NCBI GenBank assembly: GCA_016649775.1
Contig: JAENWY010000028.1
Location: forward strand, 1 to 14,298
Direction of reading: 5' to 3'
Origin: Spirochaetaceae bacterium
GTDB taxonomy: Bacteria > Spirochaetota > Spirochaetia > Sphaerochaetales > Sphaerochaetaceae
Length of the DNA stretch: 14,298 nucleotides
In this document: one piece after another, positions 1 to 6,011 of the stretch
Numbering within the stretch: position 1 is the first letter of the stretch
How the letters are laid out: each line of letters begins with the position of its first letter
Notes under the pieces: generated by a model
The model's input: the letters and a program-made list of their open reading frames with translations, nothing else
The model's database searches: none
What the model was told of the DNA's origin: nothing
Translations under genes and position numbers: made by a program

Positions 1-220
1 AATTTGTTATATATTATCCTAAAAAAAGATAACATTTTGAATACAAATTCTATCAAATTATATATTAATTCTTCTATGAAACTATATTTTTTGTAGAATT
101 GGAATTAACGAAAACCATCAATGGAAATAACATTTTGAAAAATTCTAATTATATAAATCTAAAAATATTGTTGATTACTAAAGACTTTATGCAATGACGG
201 AATGAATTAATATTAAATAG

Positions 221-268
221 AAAACTCTTTAATCCCCTAATAAAAGAGACAGGTATTTAAAGAGTTTT
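221..268. terminator. Hairpin with 12-bp perfect arms, possible bidirectional terminator
   Basis: AAAACTCTTTAA at 221-232 is exactly complementary to TTAAAGAGTTTT at 257-268, with a 24-nt loop. The arm itself ends in TTTTT on the plus strand, and the mirrored arm gives TTTT on the minus strand, so it could stop transcription from either side. The loop is long and the stem is AT-rich, which weakens the terminator call. No gene is seen immediately upstream on either strand within the window. Confidence 0.4.
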
Positions 269-432
269 TGAACTAACAATTTTTCATTTTCAAGATTCCA
301 ATTAAGCGTTTCTAGAAATATTTTATGAAGGAAGATAAAAATAAATACTATTTTTTGTCAAATAAAAGATTTATGTAAAAGGTATTATTTAAAAACGAAA
401 AGCATTCTATTTATTAATATATTTGGGACATA

Positions 433-470
433 GAAAAGGGGCTATAAAGATGACGAAACAATATAGCCCC
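433..470 (-). terminator. GGGGCTATA hairpin followed by a T-run on the minus strand
   Basis: GGGGCTATA at 438-446 pairs perfectly with TATAGCCCC at 462-470 across a 15-nt loop. On the minus strand the stem is followed by TTTTCTA, the usual shape of an intrinsic terminator. On the plus strand only ATAAATACTT follows. It lies about 580 bp past the rlmB stop, and the nearer hairpin at 989-1017 is the better rlmB terminator. This one may therefore belong to an unseen minus-strand transcript in the gene-free region. Confidence 0.45.
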
Positions 471-723
471 ATAAATACTTAAAATAGTGGAGAAAAAATC
501 CAATTTCTAAAAAACAAGAGTACAAGTAAAAAATAGATAAGCATACTGCTTGAAAATCAAATAGAGATGAAAATAGCTTTTTCCAATTTCCGTTATATTT
601 TATAAATTAATCCTAACATAGACATAATCAAAAATCAAGGTTTATATCCAAAAATTGCATATATATACAATTTTTATCCATAATTTTGCTAATATTATTT
701 ATATTTAAATTCTTTATTGCACA

Positions 724-935
724 CAGTAGTTAAGAATTTTAAACTAATATCCATTAAAACTCTTAATTTCAGTATTGTTCCAATATTTTATACAGTATAT
801 GCTTAATTCTGGACAGTTTTCCATTTTAAAAAAGACAGTGTAATTTTTATGAATAGACATTATTATTTTGGATTTGGACAACATTATTTAAATTGGAAAA
901 ATCATTATTTTATTTGGACAGTACAATTTTAATTC
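724..935. repeat. Degenerate 21-23 bp tandem repeat (GGACAGT...ATTTT)
   Basis: CAGT or a close variant recurs at 724, 770, 793, 814, 836, 858 (CATT), 879 (CAAC) and 919 (CAGT). Successive spacings are about 21-23 bp, with diverged units near 747 and 898. In the better units (812-935) the pattern is (T)GGACAGT, then a few variable bases, then ATTTT. On the minus strand it reads AAAAT...ACTGTCCA. Regular spacing near two helical turns argues against chance, though the AT-rich background makes a low-quality repeat easier to obtain. A relic of an insertion-sequence end with multiple transposase-binding repeats, as in the IS21 family, is one explanation. No transposase gene is present. Confidence 0.45.
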
Positions 936-980
936 GCTTTATCTATTTGAATTAAGTAAATAAATTCTTATTTAATTAAA

Positions 981-1017
981 AGTAAAACGAGCTCCTAATT
1001 AAATTAAAAAGGAACTC
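981..1017 (-). terminator. Probable terminator of rlmB
   Basis: Read on the minus strand, GAGTTCCT (1017-1010) pairs with AGGAGCTC (996-989) with one G-U pair, and is followed by GTTTTACTTTTAATT. It sits about 36 nt beyond the rlmB stop codon, the normal place for an intrinsic terminator. The stem is 8 bp with a 13-nt AT-rich loop, so strength is moderate. Confidence 0.55.
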
Positions 1018-1052
1018 ATTGTTAACATAAATTAATATTCTATTTTGTTATA

Positions 1053-1814
1053 CTATTTGCTTTTTATGTTTCTTCTAACTTCATAAAGAAGAATACCAGC
1101 TGCTACACTAACGTTTAAACTGTCAATATGACCAGTCATTGGAATAGATGTTACAAAGTCACATTTTTCACGGGAAAGACGTGAAATACCACTTCCTTCA
1201 TTACCCATTATTATAACACTTCTGTTAGAAAATTTAGATAGGTATGAACTATCACCATTCATATCAGCACCATATATCCAGAAGCCATTTTCTTTTAATA
1301 AATCAATTTCTCTATTTACGTTAATAACGGGAGCTAGAGGTACATATTGAGCTGCACCACTAGAAATCTTAATTACTGTTTCGTTTGCTTGTACGGATCT
1401 TCTTTCAGGGATAATAACTAAATCAACTGAAAATTGATCACATGAACGCAGAATTGCTCCAAGGTTGTGTGGATCTGTAATACCGTCTAAAATAAGAACA
1501 AGATAATTTTCATCATCTTTTAAGTTTTCAATAAAAGTACCAACCGAAGTTGTATTAACTCTTCTTGTAACACTGCCATCTTTCTTTTTTGAACCACCAA
1601 GGTCTAAAATTGCACCTCTGTGATCTACTCCTGGCATTAACTTATCCATCTCACTTAATGATATTTTCTTAACCGCTACTTTACCTGTAAAACGTGCTAC
1701 TCTTTCTATATCTTGATTTTTATCTTTACCACGACAAAGAAATAAAGTAGATCCTGCTGGAGCTATTTTTAGCCCTTCTTCAATGGCATGATAGCCATAA
1801 ATCTTTTCACCCAT
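1053..1814 (-). CDS. rlmB: 23S rRNA (guanosine-2'-O-)-methyltransferase RlmB, TrmH/SpoU family
   Basis: A SPOUT-class enzyme that transfers a methyl group from S-adenosylmethionine to a ribose 2'-OH of 23S rRNA in the cytoplasm. The three TrmH-family motifs are intact: LDGITDPHNLGAILRS (109-124, with N117 and R123), IIMGNEGSGIS (201-211), and SIPMTGHIDSLNVSVAAGI (223-241), which belong to the knotted SAM-binding fold. The N-terminal ~100 residues look like the L30e-type RNA-binding domain, starting with the typical YGYHAIEEGL. The 253-aa length matches RlmB (about 245). The ATG is preceded by AGGAGT at 1821-1826, 6 nt away. It has its own promoter-like sequence and is separated from dnaJ by a hairpin, so it is probably transcribed independently. 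The exact target base cannot be read from sequence; another TrmH-family specificity is possible. Confidence 0.9.
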   Translation of the reverse strand: MGEKIYGYHAIEEGLKIAPAGSTLFLCRGKDKNQDIERVARFTGKVAVKKISLSEMDKLMPGVDHRGAILDLGGSKKKDGSVTRRVNTTSVGTFIENLKDDENYLVLILDGITDPHNLGAILRSCDQFSVDLVIIPERRSVQANETVIKISSGAAQYVPLAPVINVNREIDLLKENGFWIYGADMNGDSSYLSKFSNRSVIIMGNEGSGISRLSREKCDFVTSIPMTGHIDSLNVSVAAGILLYEVRRNIKSK

Positions 1815-1834
1815 TTATTTACTCCTACAATGAC

Positions 1835-1862
1835 ACTATACCTATAAAAAAATATAAGTCAA
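1835..1862 (-). promoter_or_regulatory. Promoter-like sequence for rlmB
   Basis: On the minus strand TTGACT (1862-1857), a 16-nt spacer, then TATAGT (1840-1835). Both hexamers match sigma-70-type consensus at 5 of 6 positions. Start of transcription would fall near 1828, leaving a very short leader containing the AGGAGT ribosome binding site. Assigned by sequence only. Confidence 0.5.
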
Positions 1863-1869
1863 TAAGAAA

Positions 1870-1914
1870 GCTGGCATAATAACATTATCATCAAGGATAA
1901 ATTATTATGTCAGC
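1870..1914. terminator. Hairpin between dnaJ and rlmB, probable dnaJ terminator
   Basis: GCTGGCATAATAA (1870-1882) and TTATTATGTCAGC (1902-1914) form a 13-bp stem with a 19-nt loop. On the plus strand the odd pair is G-U; on the minus strand it is an A-C mismatch. On the minus strand it is followed by TTTCTTATT. It begins 26 nt after the dnaJ stop and overlaps nothing else, so it most likely ends the chaperone transcript. It lies just upstream of the rlmB promoter-like boxes. Confidence 0.6.
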
Positions 1915-1940
1915 CCTAATTATATATTAATTACTACAAA

Positions 1941-3065
1941 TTAACCCTGAAATGTTACAGGCTTAGGAACATCATTATCACCTAACTGTTTAGATAGTTC
2001 TTTCATAGCACTTTTTGCTTTTAAACTCAAATGAGTTGGAATATCAACTTGTATTTTAACATACATATCACCTCGTCTAGAAGCTTCTCTATCCATTGGA
2101 ATTCCACAACCTTTAACTCTTAATATCTTAGCATTTTGAGTTCCTGAGGGAACTTTAACTTTAGCAATCTTATCATCAATTGTAGGTACACTTATTTCAG
2201 CACCAAGAGCTGCTTGTGTAACATTAATTGAAATCTGAATATAAACATCAAAGTTATGTCGTATAAAGAATTTATGTGGTTTAACATTTACATATACATA
2301 TAAATCACCTGAAGGTCCTCCATTAGGACCTGAATCTCCCATACCTTTTAAGACAACACGAGAACCATCATCTACTCCAGCTGGAATAGAAACTTTTAGT
2401 TTTTGTTGTTTTCTAATTGTACCAGTTCCATGACAATCATCACAAGGATTTTCAACAACCCGACCAGTACCATTACAATTAGTACAGGTAGATGCTACAG
2501 CAAAGAATCCGCTATTTCGTCTAACTTGACCAGTTCCATTACATTGTGGACAAACTTTCGTTCCTCCTGTTTTAGAACCAGAACCACTACAGGTATGACA
2601 AGCTATTTGATGAGGATAATTTACATCTATTTTCTTACCGAAAGCTGCTTCTTCAAAGGAAAGACTAACATCATAACGCAAAGAAGAACCAACAGATGGT
2701 CCACTACTTCTTCCACGACTTTGTCCGCCACCTCCGCCAAAGAAAGAGGAGAATATGTCTTCAAATCCTCCACCACCTCCGCCAAAGATATCGCTAAAAT
2801 CACTATAAACATGTGAATAGTCATGTCCACCAGCCATTCCATCAATTCCAGCAAAACCAAATTGATCGTAAGTTGAACGTTTTTTGTCATCACTTAATAC
2901 TTCATAAGCTTCGGTAGCCTCTTTAAAACGGTCCTCAGCAGATTTATCTCCTGGATTTTTGTCAGGATGATTGGCTATAGCTAATTTTCTATATGCCTTT
3001 TTTATTTCTGCTGTGATAGCCTGTTTAGAGACACCTAATACTTCATAATAATCACGTTTTGCCAC
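1941..3065 (-). CDS. dnaJ: Chaperone DnaJ (Hsp40)
   Basis: Co-chaperone that delivers unfolded protein to DnaK and stimulates its ATPase in the cytoplasm. All four class-I regions are present: J domain (about 1-70) with the essential HPD at 33-35; a Gly/Phe-rich stretch (about 70-120) with GGGGGG and SSFFGGGGG; four zinc-binding CxxCxGxG motifs (CHTCSGSG 156, CPQCNGTG 172, CTNCNGTG 194, CDDCHGTG 208); and the C-terminal substrate-binding and dimerisation region. Length 374 aa is typical. The start is GTG at 3065-3063, supported by AAGGAA 6 nt upstream and by the universal (M)AKRDYYEVLGV beginning. It lies 81 nt after dnaK, separated by a hairpin, and ends just before a strong hairpin, so it is the last gene of the grpE-dnaK-dnaJ cluster. 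Confidence 0.97.
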   Translation of the reverse strand: MAKRDYYEVLGVSKQAITAEIKKAYRKLAIANHPDKNPGDKSAEDRFKEATEAYEVLSDDKKRSTYDQFGFAGIDGMAGGHDYSHVYSDFSDIFGGGGGGFEDIFSSFFGGGGGQSRGRSSGPSVGSSLRYDVSLSFEEAAFGKKIDVNYPHQIACHTCSGSGSKTGGTKVCPQCNGTGQVRRNSGFFAVASTCTNCNGTGRVVENPCDDCHGTGTIRKQQKLKVSIPAGVDDGSRVVLKGMGDSGPNGGPSGDLYVYVNVKPHKFFIRHNFDVYIQISINVTQAALGAEISVPTIDDKIAKVKVPSGTQNAKILRVKGCGIPMDREASRRGDMYVKIQVDIPTHLSLKAKSAMKELSKQLGDNDVPKPVTFQG

Positions 3066-3094
3066 AATAATTTCCTTAAATCATTTAATCTTTA

Positions 3095-3125
3095 AAACAC
3101 ACCATGCTATAGGCATGATGTGTTT
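3095..3125 (-). promoter_or_regulatory. Intercistronic hairpin between dnaK and dnaJ
   Basis: On the minus strand AAACACATCATGC (3125-3113) pairs with GCATGGTGTGTTT (3107-3095) through 13 bp including one G-U, with a 5-nt loop. TTTT lies at the 3' edge, but AAAGATT follows rather than a long U-run, so termination would be partial. It begins 21 nt after the dnaK stop and ends 29 nt before the dnaJ start. It could act as an attenuator that makes dnaK more abundant than dnaJ, or as a block to 3' exonuclease decay that stabilises the dnaK message. Confidence 0.6.
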
Positions 3126-3146
3126 CTAGATAATATCTTTTGCCTA

Positions 3147-5108
3147 TTAATCTACAACTTCAAAGTCTGCATCTTCAGCACCGGATGCATCACTACTGTT
3201 ACCAGAATTTGCATTTGTGTTACTATGAGCATCATTTGGAGCACCAGTAGGTCCTTGTGAACCTTGTTGGCCTTCACCAGGATTTCCTTGTGTGTTTGTA
3301 TCTTTATAAACTTCTTCAGCTAATTTATAAGCTGCTTGTTGTAAAATATCACTCTTTTCTTTAATTTCTTCAGTTGTTGAACTAGCATCAGCAAGAACAG
3401 TTTTAACTTCTGCAAGAGCAGCTTCAATAGCGCTCTTATCTTCAGCTGAAACTTTATCACCATAATCTTTTAATGATTTTTCAGTTGAATAAGCTAAGCC
3501 ATCTGCTTCATTTCTTGCATCAATCTTTGCTCTTTCTTTCTTATCATCTTCAGCATTAGTTTCTGCTTCACTAACCATTTTATCAATATCAGCTTCACTT
3601 AAGCCAGCGGAAGTCTCAATTCTAATTTTTTGTTCTTTACCAGTACCAAGATCTTTAGCGGATACATGAACAATACCATTAGCATCAATATCAAAAGTAA
3701 CTTCAATTTGAGGAACACCACGAGGAGCTGAAGGGATACCAACTAAGTCGAAATTACCTAAAGTTCTGTTTTGTGAAGCCATTTCTCTTTCACCTTGTAA
3801 TACGTGAATTGATACAGCTGTTTGACTATCGGCAGCAGTTGAGAAAATTTGTGATTTTCTTGTTGGGATAGTTGTGTTTCTTTCGATTAATTTAGTACTT
3901 ACACCACCAAGAGTCTCAATACCTAATGATAAAGGAGTTACATCTAATAGAAGTACATCTTTAACATCACCACCTAAGATACCACCTTGAATAGCTGCAC
4001 CCATTGCTACAACTTCATCAGGATTAACACCTTTGTGAGGTTCTTTCTTGAAAATTGCTTTTACAGCCTCTTGTACACAAGGAATACGAGATGAACCACC
4101 AACTAAGATAACTTCATCGATATCACTTGCAGATAAACCAGAATCTTTTAAAGCATCAATACAAGGTTGTTTAGTACGCTCTACTAAAGGTTTAATCATC
4201 TGTTCAAAACGAGCACGAGTTAAACTCATTTGTAAATGTTTAGGACCAGTTGCATCAGCTGTTATGAATGGTAGATTAATATCCGTGTTGTTAGAGTTAG
4301 ATAATTCTATCTTAGCCTTTTCAGCAGCTTCTTTTAATCTTTGAAGAGCCATATTATCACTCTTTAAATCAACGCCAGTTTCTTTCTTGAAAGATTCAAT
4401 CATCCATTCAATAATTACATGGTCAAAGTTATCACCACCTAAGTGAGTATCACCGTTTGTTGATTTAACTTCAAATACGCCATCGCCTAATTCTAGAATA
4501 GAAATATCAAATGTACCACCACCTAAATCATATACAGCAATTTTTTCATCTTTTGAATTATTACCTTTACCAAAGCCATATGCTAATGCAGCAGCTGTAG
4601 GTTCGTTAACAATACGTTTAACGTCTAATCCTGCTATTTTTCCAGCATCTTTTGTAGCTTGTCTTTGTGCATCATTAAAGTATGCAGGAACTGTTACAAC
4701 AGCTTCTGTTACAGTTTCACCAAGATAATCTTCTGCTGTTTTTTTCATTTTCTGAAGTATTGCTGCTGAAATTTCTTGAGGTGAATATTCTTTACCACGG
4801 ATATCTACTTTAATAACTCCGCCGTTTCCTGATTTGACACTATATGGAATCAATGATAATTCATTTGGAACTTCATTAAATTTACGTCCCATGAATCTTT
4901 TAATTGAAGATATAGTATTCTCTGGATTTGTTACAATTTGGTTTTTTGCAGGTTGTCCAACTAAACGATCACCTTTTGCTGTATAACCAACAATTGAAGG
5001 AGTTGTTCTTTGACCTTCAGAATTTGCAATAACCATTGGTTCATTGCCTTCCATTACTGCAACACAACTGTTTGTTGTACCTAAATCAATACCAATTATT
5101 CTTCCCAT
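3147..5108 (-). CDS. dnaK: Chaperone DnaK (Hsp70)
   Basis: ATP-driven cytoplasmic chaperone that works with GrpE and DnaJ. The nucleotide-binding domain (about 1-385) carries phosphate-1 motif IGIDLGTTNSCVAV at the N-terminus, VNEPTAAALAYG, phosphate-2 DLGGGTFDISIL and VILVGGSSRIP. The interdomain linker DVLLLDVTPLSLGIETLGG follows, then the substrate-binding beta domain, the helical lid, a low-complexity tail rich in Gly, Ser, Asn and Gln, and the conserved acidic end DADFEVVD. Length 653 aa is slightly above the usual 610-640, the extra being in the tail. The ATG is preceded by CAGGAGA, a strong ribosome binding site. A TTGACG-N17-TATTTT element directly after grpE could give dnaK its own transcript in addition to read-through from grpE. 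No HrcA/CIRCE operator is visible upstream. Confidence 0.98.
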   Translation of the reverse strand: MGRIIGIDLGTTNSCVAVMEGNEPMVIANSEGQRTTPSIVGYTAKGDRLVGQPAKNQIVTNPENTISSIKRFMGRKFNEVPNELSLIPYSVKSGNGGVIKVDIRGKEYSPQEISAAILQKMKKTAEDYLGETVTEAVVTVPAYFNDAQRQATKDAGKIAGLDVKRIVNEPTAAALAYGFGKGNNSKDEKIAVYDLGGGTFDISILELGDGVFEVKSTNGDTHLGGDNFDHVIIEWMIESFKKETGVDLKSDNMALQRLKEAAEKAKIELSNSNNTDINLPFITADATGPKHLQMSLTRARFEQMIKPLVERTKQPCIDALKDSGLSASDIDEVILVGGSSRIPCVQEAVKAIFKKEPHKGVNPDEVVAMGAAIQGGILGGDVKDVLLLDVTPLSLGIETLGGVSTKLIERNTTIPTRKSQIFSTAADSQTAVSIHVLQGEREMASQNRTLGNFDLVGIPSAPRGVPQIEVTFDIDANGIVHVSAKDLGTGKEQKIRIETSAGLSEADIDKMVSEAETNAEDDKKERAKIDARNEADGLAYSTEKSLKDYGDKVSAEDKSAIEAALAEVKTVLADASSTTEEIKEKSDILQQAAYKLAEEVYKDTNTQGNPGEGQQGSQGPTGAPNDAHSNTNANSGNSSDASGAEDADFEVVD

Positions 5109-5160
5109 AATATATTTCTCCTGTTTAAATTTATTTTCTATTTTTTTTCATTACATATTA

Positions 5161-5189
5161 AAAATAATAATACTTTTTTGAATCGTCAA
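5161..5189 (-). promoter_or_regulatory. Promoter-like element before dnaK
   Basis: On the minus strand TTGACG (5189-5184) begins directly after the grpE stop codon, followed by a 17-nt spacer and TATTTT (5166-5161). The same hexamers at the same spacing stand before grpE, and the two copies also share four further bases next to the -10 (TTATTATTTT). The predicted start is near 5154, giving a leader of about 45 nt that carries the CAGGAGA ribosome binding site. Not proven; the -10 is a weak match to TATAAT. Confidence 0.45.
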
Positions 5190-5855
5190 CTAAAGAGGCT
5201 TACCAACTTTAACTTTTGCAGGTCTAAGAACTCTATCATGTAAAGTATAGCCAGCACCAAGTTCATCAATTACAACTTCTTTATTATAATCTTCACCTTG
5301 TTCCATCATATAAGCTTCATGTAGTTCGGGATCAAATTCTTCACCTTGACATGCAATCTTTTTTAATCCCCAGTTTTTATCAAGCATAATATGCAATTGA
5401 TCATTTACCATTTTTACACCATTGTGAATTGTATCAAAATCTTTTGATACATCAGCAGAAGTGATTGCTCTATCTAGATTATCTAAGGGATCTAATAAAT
5501 CTTTAATAATACCTTCATTAGCAAAACGTGCATGTGTTTCTTTTTCACGTACTAATCGCTTTCTGTAATTATCAAGATCTGCTTGTTTTCTAATCATATC
5601 CATTTTACATTGATCAGCAAAAGATCTAGCTTCTTCAAGTTGTTTTTGTAACTGAGCAATTTGAAAATCTTTTTCTTCTAAAGGAGTAAGTTCCGGAGCC
5701 TTTGGTTCTTCTTTAGCAGGACCTTCCAGTTTAATTTCTTCCTGTTTAGCAGCTTCCTTAACTAGGTCTTCATCGACTACTCTTTCAATTGTTACTTCTT
5801 CACCAGTCACTTCTTCAAGTGTTTCTTTAGCTTTCTTTTTTGATTTACTACTCAT
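5190..5855 (-). CDS. grpE: Nucleotide exchange factor GrpE
   Basis: Dimeric co-chaperone that releases ADP from DnaK and so resets the folding cycle. The 221-aa protein has a charged Lys/Glu-rich N-terminal tail, a long helical region with the family-typical RKQADLDNYRKRLVREKE, then LLDPLDNLDRAI, and the beta-head ending in the conserved GYTLHDRVLRPAKVKVG. I chose the ATG at 5855-5853 (MSSKSKKKAK): it has GGGAAAGAGGA directly upstream. A TTG 12 codons earlier (5891) has no ribosome binding site and falls in the leader. It is first of the grpE-dnaK-dnaJ series, with 81 nt to dnaK. hrcA, the heat-shock repressor gene that precedes grpE in many bacteria, is absent here; the gene upstream encodes a coiled-coil protein 156 nt away. 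Confidence 0.95.
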   Translation of the reverse strand: MSSKSKKKAKETLEEVTGEEVTIERVVDEDLVKEAAKQEEIKLEGPAKEEPKAPELTPLEEKDFQIAQLQKQLEEARSFADQCKMDMIRKQADLDNYRKRLVREKETHARFANEGIIKDLLDPLDNLDRAITSADVSKDFDTIHNGVKMVNDQLHIMLDKNWGLKKIACQGEEFDPELHEAYMMEQGEDYNKEVVIDELGAGYTLHDRVLRPAKVKVGKPL

Positions 5856-5969
5856 ATTCCTCTTTCCCTGATTAATCAAAAATATACCCAACCAATAATA
5901 TCCAAAAAAGGCTATAAATAGTTGAGTTATACTTTTTTTTATTTTTGGAAGTCTTAACGACTTGAATAT

Positions 5970-5998
5970 AAAATAATAAGAGCAATTTCATTCGTCAA
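5970..5998 (-). promoter_or_regulatory. Promoter-like element before grpE
   Basis: On the minus strand TTGACG (5998-5993), 17-nt spacer, TATTTT (5975-5970). It has the same boxes and spacing as the element before dnaK. The predicted start is near 5963, giving a leader of about 108 nt. Its first bases could fold into a small hairpin (AAGTC 5949-5953 with GACTT 5959-5963). The poly-A/T tracts at about 5932-5945 and 5905-5910 also lie in this leader. Confidence 0.5.
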
Positions 5999-6011
5999 GT
6001 ATATTTAGCAC

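Larger units (their letters stand above)
1..1052. other. Gene-free AT-rich region downstream of rlmB
   Basis: I see no convincing protein gene here on either strand. The longest ATG-started frames are short; one example is a 17-codon frame at 325-378 with no ribosome binding site. The stretch contains a 13-bp direct repeat (ATAACATTTTGAA at 29-41 and 127-139), hairpins at 221-268 and 438-470, an 8-bp inverted repeat around an AT-only core (650-657 with 668-675), a degenerate repeat array (about 724-935) and a terminator-like hairpin (989-1017). It could be a decayed gene or mobile-element remnant, or could hold small RNAs. None of these can be proved by eye. Confidence 0.6.

Noticed and set aside
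325..378. 17-codon ATG frame on the plus strand
   Set aside because: Too short, no ribosome binding site, and composition no different from the surrounding non-coding DNA.
650..675. AAAAATTG / CAATTTTT inverted repeat around an ATATATA core
   Set aside because: Only one G-C pair in the stem and no T-run beyond the arm; expected by chance in DNA this AT-rich.
674..682. TTATCCATA, one base from a DnaA box
   Set aside because: A single box with no cluster, no dnaA/dnaN neighbours and no AT-unwinding layout beyond the general AT-richness; not evidence of an origin.
2403..2816. Plus-strand open frame opposite dnaJ
   Set aside because: It is a Ser/Thr-rich shadow of the dnaJ Gly/Cys codons with no ribosome binding site; dnaJ is certain on the other strand. 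The same applies to the frames at 4048-4344, 8893-9147, 9304-9558, 9613-9819 and 11177-11488.
2627..2893. Second minus-strand frame inside dnaJ (88 codons)
   Set aside because: Frame-shifted reading of the Gly/Phe-rich region; low complexity and no independent start signals.
5856..5891. Longer GrpE from TTG at 5891
   Set aside because: No ribosome binding site before the TTG, whereas a purine-rich site directly precedes the ATG at 5855 that gives a standard GrpE N-terminus.
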